64,000 bases of DNA, from the NCBI RefSeq assembly GCF_022539315.1, contig NC_066322.1, forward strand, positions 20,160,765 through 20,224,764, given 5' to 3'. The notes under the pieces were generated by a model. The model ran no database searches, was not told where the DNA came from, and saw only the letters and a list, made by a program, of their open reading frames with translations. Shown here one piece after another: positions 52,822-64,000 of the stretch. This DNA comes from Serinus canaria. Taxonomy: Eukaryota; Chordata; Aves; Passeriformes; Fringillidae. How positions within the stretch are numbered: position 1 is the stretch's first letter; every line of letters starts with the position of its first letter. Both the position numbers and the translations under genes were made by a program.

Positions 52822-53408
52822 GATCACAGAAAATTTTGGGTTGGAAGGGGCCTTAAAAGTCATCTGGATCCAATACCACTGCCATGGGCAGGGACACCTT
52901 CCTCTAGATAAGTAGCTTAAAGCTCCATCCACTGTAGCCTTGAACGCTTCCACAGATATAGAGTGCAGTGTTCCAGCACCTCAGCATCCTCAAACCAAAC
53001 GGTTTCTTCCTAGAGTCTAATATAAACCTACCCCTTCCAGTTTAAAGCCACTTCCCCTTGTCCTAGCACTGGACACCCCTGTAAAAAGTCTCTCTTTCAT
53101 AGTCTCTTTTAGGTACTCAAAGGGTCTCTAAGGTCTCTCCAGAGCCTTCTCTTCCCCAGGCTGAAGGCTCTCAGCACATGTTCATAGGAAAGGTGCTCCA
53201 GTCTTTTGAGTATCTTCATGCTCTCCCTTCTGGTCTCACTTCAGCAGCTCTATGTCCTTTCTGTGTTTCCAGCACCAGAGCTGGACACAGCACTGCAGGC
53301 TGGGTCTCACCAGTGCAGTGGGGCAGAGTGCTCTCCCTGCCCTGCTGCCCACACTGCTTTGGATGCAGCCCAGGGTGCAGCTGGCTCTCTGGGCTGCAAG
53401 TGCATGAT
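52822..53408 (-). mobile_element. CR1-type LINE, 5'-truncated, with 3' end
   Basis: On the minus strand the element starts near 53408 inside ORF2 and reads ALAAQRASCTLGCIQSSV, then ALVRPSLQCCVQLW, then KHRKDIELL. This is the CR1 reverse-transcriptase C-terminal region with its ALVRPxLExCVQxW motif. After the coding part, the stretch to 52822 follows the typical CR1 3' end: GGAGAAG-like text, CCATGGCAGTG, and finally CCTTCCAACCC at about 52849-52839 with a TTCTGTGATC terminus. It is about 590 bp, a common length for a truncated CR1. Frames are interrupted, so it is inactive. It is the best preserved, and probably the youngest, of the four copies. Confidence 0.95.
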
Positions 53409-55499
53409 AATCAAAAATTCTACTGAAGAGATACATTTGCTTAGTGAAATAGAGTTGATAAGCCTTTGGGATAAGAAAACAGTAATTGAACACAAACAGT
53501 AATTTGCTAATGAAAAGGCCTTACAGATTGCTGGCAAACAAAAGTTTCTGAGCACTAAACTAATGTGTACTGAACTTGCATCAACAGCAAGTTCTCAGTC
53601 CAGCAGGTTTTCTCAGCTTTCCTTTTGTACTTCAATCTTCTTCTAGGATATTGTGCATATATAATTATTTTTATATAGGTTCAAATCATACCTTTTTAAC
53701 AACATTCTCAAATTGCTTATATTGAGGAGAGATACCTTGCTGTGGACTGTAGGAAAAGTGTTCTCATGGGGAGAAACCAAGGAGAGAGGAGACACTGAAG
53801 TTCTCATTTAAAAGAACTAGTAGCTTGGAATGAAAGAGGTTTTTGTATCCTAGTACTACACTTGGATCTTGGATCAGTCACAGCCTCAGTCTCTCTTATG
53901 CTGAGTCTCAGACTAACATTTCATAAGCCTTCAAGACTCTGACAAAGAATATTTTCTCCAGATCGTGACAATCTCATCTGTCATCTTCCTACTGCTTTAA
54001 TGGGGATAGGACTCAGCTATAAATGTGTGTGACCCCCAGAAGGAGCAAAGGAATTTAAATTTAGAGAGAGTGCTAGGTACTAAATAAATGTACAAGCCTA
54101 GGCCATATTGCTCCCCAGTACACATTCTCAAATGACACACTCTAAAGCAGCAGATACACTGATCACAGAAGCACAGACTTTGCCCTTCAATCTGTGAATT
54201 AATGCCCCTACCAGACATAGAATAGTTCTGAGAAATAATGTGTTCATTAGGATAAAATATGCAAGACTAGAGAACCAGAGCTGAGTCATTGGACACCCTG
54301 TCTAGTCCCAGCCCAACATTACATGATTGTCTCACTAGCTGGCTAATTTCCAGTTGAAATGTAAATTTACCTTCTTGTTTAGTATTAAGGTGACAGTCCA
54401 CCTGCAACACCCACTAACAGAAAGGCAGAGGCACAGCCGACACTGGCTCTGCTTTGCCCTCTCTTGTGCAAGTCAGAGGAAATTGAGTCACATGACTACA
54501 GGTGAAAGCACATTTCCCATTTCATATTTCCATCTTGCTGGAAGGCTGGTCCTGACCCTTGCCCTAGGAACATTAGAAATCTATTTCTAAATCAGTCTAA
54601 ACATTCACAACTCATCTTTGTTTTCTTATCTTTTAATTAAATACACATAATTCTTCCAGTTTTCATGCATTTGTCATTCTCCATTATATTTTCCTCCATA
54701 TACTTTCAAACAACACCCTTGCAAATATTTTGCTGCCAACAAAAATTATAAAACTTTGTGTATTTCCTTCACCAGTCACTGTTTTCAATGTACAATACCA
54801 GTTTAACCTACTGTTGGCAACCTGATTCGGATTGTCTAGTATCACTCTGTAATTCCTTTAAATTTTGTTGGGGAATTACAAGTCCTTTAATGGTCAGACA
54901 AAGTTCGTTGCAGTTGACGGGCTAAAAACTGTACTTTTCTAAAATTACTCATTTATTTAACTGATATTAAATGCCTGTTATCTGCTACAATTAAATAATC
55001 ACTCTGAGCAGCAATCTGGTTACCAGAGTTAAAAACCTTTGAAATTCCATTCCTGCAAATACATTTTCTTTCTGTACAAGAGAAAAAGCTACAGGAATGA
55101 TTGGGCTACTTGAGAATGTGTTCTACAGACCTTGATCTTTCAAGGTGGTGAGTCATTAATTCTGACTGAATTTAATGAGAGTTCAAATTCTTCGCACATT
55201 TTGGGTTAGTGTCCCAAGCTCAGAACCAAAGACCAGTAAGAAGTTTTCAGTGAATGTAGAGCAGCCACAGAAGGAGGGAGAGTGAAGAGTTTACAGAAGA
55301 ATAGGTAAAACGACAGGAAAACTGAAAAAAAAAATGGAACATAAATCTTTAAAAATCTTAAAAACTCAGATCAGCAGCCAGTGCATATGTTGAATAAATG
55401 AGCCATTTTTCTTACTCAAATTATCACAGCAGCATACATTTTGATGCCAGTTTGAAGAGATTAGAGCAGTGATAATATTAGATTCAGTAAACAACGACT
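53409..55499. other. AT-rich non-coding sequence
   Basis: I see no gene or recognisable element. The frame at 53206-53502 (plus) lies mainly antisense to the CR1 copy and is discounted. Confidence 0.6.
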
Positions 55500-55870
55500 G
55501 AACATACATTAGTATTCTGCATCTTTTATTACTTAACCCTTTGGAATAGCAATTAGTTTTCAGTTTAATTGATCAAATAAAGTTGGTAGAATGACAAAAC
55601 TGAGGCATTTTATTGATCATAGTTTTTAATGCAAACTGAGGACTGCTGAGGTAGCAGAATTGTCCACAATAGGTTACAGCGTACAGCGATAAACTCCCCA
55701 TCTCCTATCAAGCCTTCAGCCTGCTGTTCACGGCACAGTCTTTATCTTCACATGCTGACACATGTAATCTAACATCCTCACTTTGTCACTGTAGAAGCAA
55801 TTGCTTGACAATTTGATTATGGTTTCCTGTCAGCTCATACACAGAATATTCTTGGAGCTTTCAAGATCTT
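55500..55870. promoter_or_regulatory. Candidate conserved non-coding block with SOX-like pair
   Basis: It holds ATTGT-CC-ACAAT (55659-55670), two SOX-type cores in inverted orientation, then a cluster of kept CpGs at 55679-55688 (AGCGTACAGCG) and 55729-55731, and a perfect 12-bp palindrome AAGCAATTGCTT (55795-55806). TTGATCAA and TTTAATTGATC lie upstream. No frame or repeat explains it. Among the motif clusters in the window it is one of the more convincing, but conservation is untested. Confidence 0.3.
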
Positions 55871-58800
55871 CAAAATATTTTGATTTTACAATGATAATAA
55901 TCTTGTGGGGAAAACATCATTTAAAATATTGATTTCTGATAGGCAGCCTGCTCCAGATCTGCATGCAGAAACTGCTCAGAACATCTAGAGGCAGATATTC
56001 TGCACATGAGAAGAGAGGCAGAAACAACAGTAATATGCAAATAACAGAGGAAGAGGGTCGGTGGATGAAAGCAGTTACTGTCTGACAGCTGCTGTCCTCA
56101 CAAAATTCCAGACAGTCTGAGCATGGTGGCCAAATCCTGAAAGGACACAAGGGACACCTTTATGCCTAAAAGGGGTTTTGGTAAATCCTGGCTGAGGTTC
56201 ATGGAACTAGGGAATGGCGGAAGACATGCTCAGTCCCTGCCTTTTTAGTTGTGTCCCTGAGACAATTGAGCACTGCACAACAATTGCTGTCAGCCTAGCA
56301 CCTTGGGTTTGTTTTTCAGAACAGCACATTCTGTAGCTCTGCATTTTTGGGCTGCAGCCAAAGAGCTGTTGCCCAGGTCAGAGGTTGGGGCCAAAACTGA
56401 ACTGATGCCACTTCTGCATTCCCTCCACCCTGTGGTGACTTGGTATTAAATTGATCCCCTCCTAGGTTATTCCATTTTATATTGCATATCAAAATCCCCA
56501 GTGGCTCAAGGGGATATTTAACACCCCACAGCAAGGTCTCAGTTAAACTCCTGGGCTTTGGCCATATCCTAGAAGCTTAGTGCTCACACAGATCTCTTGG
56601 TATAGCCAGAGATGTCAAGTGGGCTCTCTGCTAACAAAACCACCACAGCAGCTGCAATATGCTTGGTAAGCTGAGGCCACACAGTTCAGTTCGTTGCCTT
56701 CAAATGAAATTTCAAGAAACATTTTTGTAACAAAAGAACACTTACTTTCCTGAATGTCAAGTGATATAAAGGTCTGCATCCTGAGGAACAAATTGCGTGA
56801 ATGTTTTAGAGACCAGTTTCTTTCACCACATAGTCAGGATTCCTACCTCAGACTAAAGCAAATGGAAGACAGACACCCAAAGAGTTTTACTTAGATGGCT
56901 GCTGAACATATGTGGAAACATTATCCTAAAAGCCAAATGGTCTTGGCACAAAAAATTCAATATAGATCTTTTATTTGCTTAAAATATAAAGTATTATGGG
57001 TTTAGCTTCTTGGTTTGGGGGTTTTTCTTGTCTGTGTCAATGTTTTCAAGACATCAAAATACATTTTCTTTTCATTTTTCTCATTGCCATTGTCCCCAAG
57101 GTATGACAGTTACATGTAAGAGAACAAGAGACTAACCATACTGAAACAAGACAGAGCAGTCTTGGATAGCTAGAATAAGACTGAAAAGCAAGCACATTAA
57201 AATGGCAGAGATACAACTGAAAATAATCCCATTAGTTAAACTGCATGACTAACAATAATTTATATGCACCCAGAACATATGTGCACCCCCAGAACACAAT
57301 CAATCACTTCTCGTGGAATACAGCCACTCAGCACTATTATATTCATACATACAAGCTGTTAGCTATCATTAATCAAAATGCTTTTAACTAATTACTTTAA
57401 CTTTTAAACAACAAATTTATGAATTTACACTAAATTACCAAATTGCCATCATATCTTATTTCATCAAAAGGTATTCAACTAACAATTTGCACTGTGACAA
57501 ATGCTAGACAATCTTGGTGTGTCACAAGAAGCAAACATGTCACATTAGACACCCCGTGCTGGTAAAACTTCCAAAGTGTGAAGAGCTGTGACATGCTGTG
57601 AGACAGGGAAGCCTCAGAGAGCCACATGGACCTCAGAAGATCGTGTGTAGGCCCCTACATCTAATGGGATCACAAGAAATCCCCAAACTGAAGACATCCA
57701 AATAGAAGACATCTTCACTTGCTGTACAGACTCACTGAAGTCTGTTACTGTTAAACAGGGAGAGCAGCTTAGGAAACAGAAGTTATCTAGCGTAATATAA
57801 AAGAGGCTTCCTTCCATCACACAGAAAAGTAGAGAAAGCTTCTCTCAGCCTTGCTAGATGACACTGTTTAACCTAAGGCACAACAGTTTGAAGAGAAATT
57901 ATCTAGTTGTAGCCAGTTGATTCCACTGTTGTGCTGTAGCCAGTCTTGCCAAGTGTTAAAATACCATTACTATTTCATGATAGACTTTTCCTTTAAAAAA
58001 ATAAATATGACAGCCTGCATGAGAAGGGAGTATGAACTACTAAAGCAGAGCACTTTGACAAATGGAGTCTCAGATTAGATGAATTGAAAGCACTGTATTT
58101 TCTAAAATGTAATTACGTGTACATTTTATAACTAATGCTGACTTACACGTACAAATGGAATAAAAAATAGAAAGCAATACTAAGATATAGCTCAGCCTTT
58201 TTGATTCGTATGAAACTTTTCATCTTTAAAGTGATCAAAATTTAAACTGAAGTGCTTTCTAGATAGAATCTAAAAGCTGAAGGGGCCTCTTTTCTGTTCT
58301 AGCTTGAGTTTTTTGTGACCAATGTATCATTTCTCACCAAAGTGCTCTTTTCAGAAATACAATATGTAAGGCTCCACAGCCCAGAAGTGTAGATGTGAGG
58401 CTGTGATAAAATACTTCTGGAGTAGTTTTCTTCTACAATTCTGTTTTCATTACTATGCAGATACCCTTCCCAGGAACTGCATGGAATTCATGAATTGCAT
58501 GGCATCAAAACAACATTGGTGGCTCTTTGCAGTCAGATCTAATAGACCTTGACAATATAGAGAGATTACTGAAAAGAACAGAATCTCATCTCTCTGGTTG
58601 ACTCTCTGAAGCACATAATTTGTTTTATAAATGAAGAAAATATATTTTTATAATTGCAGCAGGTGTAGAATATAGATGGTTCTTTATTTATGCTAATAAT
58701 CAAAATAAATGTCAGGCCTACCACATCCTTGATCATTTAAGTCACTTTAATGATACATGAAATATAAAATAAGTCCTCACTAAAGGTCTCTAAACAGAAA

Positions 58801-61800
58801 AGGCCAATACCAGTAAATAAAGAAGGATTATCATGGTGGGGAAAACTTGAAAGAAGATGTATTAATCCAAAATGCAATTTACTTTGACAGTCATTTTCTG
58901 TATTTTCCCTGCTATTATTGAACATATGTTTTTGACCAAGAACTTTTTTCTTTGAGAAGCCATTCTCTTTGGTGAAAAGTCATATAGTCCTGTTAAGTCA
59001 TATGTTAATGGCTTCACCATTTACTACATAAGAAAAATCATGATGATGTCGTCAACTGGTCATTTAGAGCCCTAATACAGGGTTAGGAAACTGAAGTGTT
59101 CTGAGGCATGAATTCAAAATCAATGAGTTCAGCTTCATAGAGCTGAAATGTGAATGATGAATGCACAATCATTTAAGAATTCATATTTTATGCCAACAGT
59201 TAATATGGTGAAGGCATTTCCAGAGATTGTTTCTGAATTTTTATAGGTGATTATTAGCTTGAATTCCTGTACTTTGACCTTCAGAGACCTCAAATCACTC
59301 CAAAAAAGGAAAATTCTCAGAACGAGCATGAATGTAAATCACATAACACCACAAGCCCTTCCCATCAAACACACCACCTGGCACTGTAGGAAGACCTCCT
59401 CGGTGTCACTCAGGCTCTAATCTGAAGCCTTTTGATATATTCAATTATTATCATATCTTCACCTCCTACTTACACAAAGGTCCAATGCACCGGTTAGAGG
59501 AGAGGACGCTGTTTGCTCCTCCTTTATACCTCAGAGGAAAGGCAGACATGCCCCCCATTCCCTTGGTCTGCACAAACCAAGATGTGTCAGATGTGCCACC
59601 ACATCCTTGATCCCCTCCGTCCCTGCTAGGCCAGCACACTCCTACATCTCCCAGCTCCCCAGCCCTATTAGCAGCGTTCCCTGGTCTCTGTCAACACCAA
59701 TGCTCTACATTCATTTACATGCACCCTGTTTCAGACTCTAAATTCTGTTAGTGCAGTCTTCTGGAAGATGTTTGTCTTGATTATTTTTCCCCTAACTCCT
59801 GTCATTTACAAACCACATAGCTGTAGAACAGCTCTTTTGGGGAGCACTCTTTTAGCAATTGCATCGGTTCACAATGCAGATATGCAAAAAACAGGAAAAG
59901 CAGGAACACATTTATGTTTTAAAGCTGTTGTTCTCTGCATAGTTTAACAAATCACTTCCCTCTATTGGCAACCACTTATGCCACAGGAAAAAAAAAAGCA
60001 TTTCTCAAATCATAGCAATACTGACTTTTTTTCTTTACCACTGTGCTCTCATATTCTTACAAGGTAAAATTAGTCTAAGTGGCAGCATATTTCCACAAGG
60101 CTCAGCAATGAAGCTGTCACATCAGGAAAGCTGGTTCATCTCACTAAAAAAAAGTTACAGAGAACACAAGCCACAGAAGGCTTTTGCTGAGAAACCATCT
60201 GCTTTAACTATCAGACCATTTCCTGCCCACAATCCTATGTTACTGCAGGGTAAGGACTATGAAGGATTTCTCCCTCTGTCAAGCAATATCCTTGCACAAG
60301 AGCCTGAACACTAGACAGCTTAGATATATGTGCTTCCAACATCCATGATTTACAAAACAATCTTAAAGACTGAAAATTGTCAGAAGTGATGAGGAGAAAT
60401 CCCCCCTTGGCAACAAGAGCAGGAATGACAAGCAACAGGGGGGACAGGAACTGAGCTTCAGTACCTCTGCTTCAGGAGTCCTAAATTTCTCACAGCTTAT
60501 CCAACCTGATAGTACTCCTGTCAGGGGACTACCAGTACAAAAGCAGCTATTAAGCTACTATTCATGCTGAGTCAAAGTGAAAAAATAAGGTAGACAAGCA
60601 AGCAAAAGCAGAAATTGCTATTTAATAGTCCTGGTCCTATCAAGGACAGCTCATCTACTTTTTCCATTCTCCTTGCTGTTGAGCATCTCCCTACCACTTG
60701 TGAACTCTGCTGCTGAACTTTCCTCCTATAAGGAATTTCCTTGGGGCCTCACAATGTCCTCACCTAGCCTTCTTCAGGAGCCAGCATTTCATTTGTGCTT
60801 TGTTTCTTAATGGTTAAAATATGGCTTGGTTTTTTATTTCTTAAATCCCATACCAAGTTTATGCCTTTCTATTAGCTGATATCTCTCCAGTAGTTGGTGT
60901 GAGATGGGTTGATGACCACTTTCCAGTTTTGCAACAATACATACTTGATCCAGTTGGTATCCATGCTTGTCTCACCAGACTGAGCATTTCAGCCAAAGTC
61001 CAGTAAGCATCAGACCTCTGCATTGTTATTGTGGCAATAAGGAAGAGCTCAACCAAACAAGGCTTCTTTTCTGAGTGCAGCATCTGCATTTACCATTCAG
61101 GCTTCAGCTTGCCTGGATGTATCAAGAGATGGTTGGAGAAGGGACATCTGATCATCTACTGACTACCTCTGGTCTGCAGAAGCCCCTGGTGTAAAGGCAG
61201 CAGTACCATCAATCTTGCACACTCATCACAAGTAACGCTGCCTGCTGGAGCTGCTCTTGGTTACCTGCACTTCAGTACCACCATGCTGGGGCTTCCCTGC
61301 TGGGGAAGGGTCCTGAAGCAAAATGCCTACACAACATGCTTGTCCCACCCTGCCATGCAGCCACTTTTATTAGTGGTGATATCTGCTCTCCTACTGTCAA
61401 ATCCCCCCTTCCCACACAGGGAGCATAGAAAGGGATTTCATACTGTGTTTCCATTAAATACAAAAGCTCAGAAGTAACTCAAACTGTCAGGATTTATTCT
61501 GAATCAATTTTTCCCATAATAAATAGAAGTTCAGTTTTCTTGTGGTTAAACAAAATGAAATGCACACAGTGAAAAAAATTAAAGCTGTCAAGCCATTAGA
61601 TGTCTCATATTAATGTGCATAAATGTTCAGAATTTAATGGGAAAAGGTGTGAGCTTTTGTAATTAATATTAGATGTTGCCAGTAAAAATTAGACTTAGTT
61701 TCAGAAAACTGATTGACCTCTTGATCCTTCAGATCATTGCATATGAAATCCTTTTTTCATTACACAGTTAAGTGTTCACATACAACATCCTATTTCTGAA

Positions 61801-63256
61801 TATAGCAGACAGAAGGGGTATTTCTTGCAGTGATTTCCCTACAGGTTTGACAAGTGTGGAGTGGGGAAGAAGGAATTTAAGCAACCAGCTGCTGAAAAGT
61901 TGGTTTATAGCATATTACTATCATAAATTATTTTTACCTGAATATTCTGTTCTCTCTTCCAGATATGAAAGGACAAGAGTCTTAATTTTTTTAGACTAAG
62001 CATTTGAACTATTTAACATACAATTTTCATACCAGGCAGTGCAATTCCTGGTCTAGTTTCCAGGAAGACTTCTGGAGAATTAGGCAAAAATACTCAATAT
62101 CTGTTCCCCAAGTGCCAATTTTTGGCTGCTGAGCACGTAAGCCTACAGCAGCAGATGATGTGCTGGACAGCCTCTAGGGAACAAGAGGCATTATCCTCTG
62201 CTAATGCTGAAAGTAGTCTCTCTTGCTTACTGCTAGTTTCTATTTCCAGCAGAAGGCAGCAGATCTATTAAATACAATGTTTGATGCAGTCCAGCTGCTG
62301 GTGGGTGGATGGCCATATCCTTCCTTCCTTATCTTTTCCTTGACAAGATGTGCTCTGGAGCCCATGAGTCATGTGAGGGAAAGGCACCTGCTGGCAGCCA
62401 CAACCGTGCACATCAACACTTCACAGTCTCTGGGGCAGTGACTGGAGCAACTGAGAACCTGTCTTTTTTGTAGCTCATGGTGTGACACACAGTAAAGGAG
62501 CACCATTTGGAAGAGGAAAAGGGCAGCAGGCAGGAGAACTCACCAAGAGCCACAGATATGTTAAGCTGTCAGAGCACCAGTACCTGGAATCACCATGACC
62601 CCAACACTGTGCACAGAGCAGCAGAGGAGCAGATCCCAGCCCATCAAACACTGCTGTGTCCATGTGGGGCAGGCAAAGTAAGAGCAGACTCTGCTTCTCC
62701 AGCTGTCATCATGGCCCACCTGTACTTCCAGACCTCTCCACTGCCTACTTGGCCACAGCACTGTCACCAAACTTCCTACAGTTAAAGTTAAGGTGATATG
62801 CAAAGTGCTTACAAAGATGGAAACTGTGAAAAGCAATTAATTTGCACTGGCCTTTCAAAATTGACAGCAATGCTTGAACAATCTGGCTGTTCAACCCTTC
62901 CCCTTCACTCCCCACCCCTATTTGCTGCAGCATTAGATCATCCTAAAGGGAGGGAAAATGGGATTCTGTTCATGAAAGCACAAATAAAAGTGATTTTTCG
63001 TTTACCTACGAGAACATTTTAAAGAGGAGAAAATTGCATTAAACATACTCAACTATATTTACTAAATTATTAATCTAAGAAAAGCCAAGCAAAGATCACA
63101 CATTCAGGAAACACTGCATTTTTTATTAGTTGGCTGAAATGTCCTCTGGTAGCCTCCTCGAAGACTGACTATTATTTAGGAATGAAGAACTCTTAAAAAG
63201 AAAAAATATATAAAGATAAATTGTTTTATAATTAGAATAATTTGTAATTAACCAGG
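55871..63256. other. Non-coding sequence with patchy GC content
   Basis: No gene is supported in these 7.4 kb. GC-richer patches occur at 59460-59700, 60850-61420 and 62100-62760, with short frames on both strands. The minus-strand frame at 60859-61089 has a protein-like composition but no recognised domain or neighbour. No RNA gene or transposon end is visible. Confidence 0.55.
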
Positions 63257-63281
63257 TACTTCAGCCCTCATGGCTGAAGTA
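63257..63281. repeat. Small perfect hairpin
   Basis: Ten-base arms TACTTCAGCC and GGCTGAAGTA flank a 5-base loop CTCAT. Two more pairs can form outside after one mismatch. The stem is too short to call a microRNA precursor and no terminator-like T run follows. Confidence 0.75.
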
Positions 63282-64000
63282 GCTCCCAGGGTACCAAAAA
63301 TTTAGAGGTTGTACTTGGGAAAGCAATAGCTCTTCCTCATACAGTAGGTTTGACAGGCTATTTCTGACCATCCTTCATAACTACTCACCTCAGAAATACA
63401 GTGCTAAAAGAATCCTACGTTTCTGAATCTGAACAGGGCAGTGGTTTTACTAACAGTCATTCAGCATGCACCACACAGCACTGGCCTCCAGCCTGGCTCA
63501 GGTTCCTGGGCCAGGCAAGACTTGCCTGTTTCTCTCCTCAGCTATGACATTTACAGAAAAACTACCTGGGGTAGCAGGCAAGGTCTTTCCCTGGTGCTGA
63601 GGCAACACTCATCAGGATATGTAACTGGGCCTCTGTACAGTTTCTAGTGAAAGGAAGCATTAACCCCAAAGGAAGGCCGTCCACCCTAAAGGATCTCCAG
63701 TGATTCCACAGGGAGGAGTGAGACTTGTAAACCTCTCCTATCCCTGGTTTACAAAGATGTCCATTAGTGTTCAGTATCTTACACAGCTTCCTCAATCCTG
63801 CTGCTAAAAGCAATTAACAAAGGAAAACGACCCTCCCATTGCTTCACTAGTAAAATCCATGTTTGAGAGTCCACTAGTCCTTGAAGTAGTTCTTTTGTTT
63901 GTTTATTTTGGGTTTTGGAGGTTTTTTTCATTTTTAAGAAAGTAGAGTAGAAGTTTATTTAGTTTCTGTAATACATAAATGTTTACTCAGCATCATTCAA
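63282..64000. other. Non-coding sequence at the window end
   Basis: Frames at 63441-63647 (plus) and 63562-63813 (minus) overlap on opposite strands and are unrecognised. A T/G-rich stretch lies at 63891-63936. I see nothing else. Confidence 0.55.

Noticed and set aside
1..64000. CRISPR arrays, operons, phage or plasmid functions
   Set aside because: The sequence is vertebrate non-coding DNA. No spaced direct repeats, ribosome-binding sites or tightly packed genes are present.

Overview
This window looks like a piece of a vertebrate nuclear chromosome, most likely from a bird. The main evidence is four fragments of CR1-type non-LTR retrotransposons, including a well-preserved 5'-truncated copy with the family's typical 3' end. 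Interspersed repeats are otherwise sparse. I saw no mammalian Alu, B1 or L1 sequence. CR1 also occurs in turtles and crocodilians, so 'bird' is an inference and not a proof. By eye the DNA is AT-rich and poor in CpG, with a few moderately GC-rich blocks.

I find no host protein-coding gene. The open reading frames on both strands are short (at most about 165 codons), overlap one another and resemble no family I recognise, except where they fall inside CR1 fragments. I see no CpG island, tRNA, rRNA, snRNA or CRISPR array. The window is best described as intergenic or deep-intronic sequence (a gene desert).

Layout: 1-11.5 kb is AT-rich, with a poly(T) run, a purine tract and a near-perfect 45-bp palindrome at 10809-10853. 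A GC-rich block of unknown origin lies at about 11.49-12.35 kb. From 12.4 to 25.6 kb the sequence is again AT-rich, with a 42-bp-period duplication, a 21-bp palindrome and a candidate regulatory block at 23.4-24.3 kb. A reverse-transcriptase fragment of CR1 lies at 25.65-25.86 kb. The most unusual locus is 34.64-35.17 kb: degenerate TTAGGG repeats followed by nearly three copies of a roughly 159-bp tandem repeat, each carrying CCCTAA-type motifs in the opposite orientation. A CR1 3' end follows at 35.43-35.6 kb. From 37 to 56 kb several stretches rich in homeodomain, POU and SOX-like motifs could be conserved non-coding enhancers. The best CR1 copy is at 52.82-53.41 kb on the minus strand. The remainder to 64 kb is ordinary non-coding DNA with a small hairpin near 63.27 kb.

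No set of genes here works together, and I did not find an undescribed gene system. The items most worth a check are the telomere-like tandem locus, the 45-bp palindrome and the candidate regulatory blocks.
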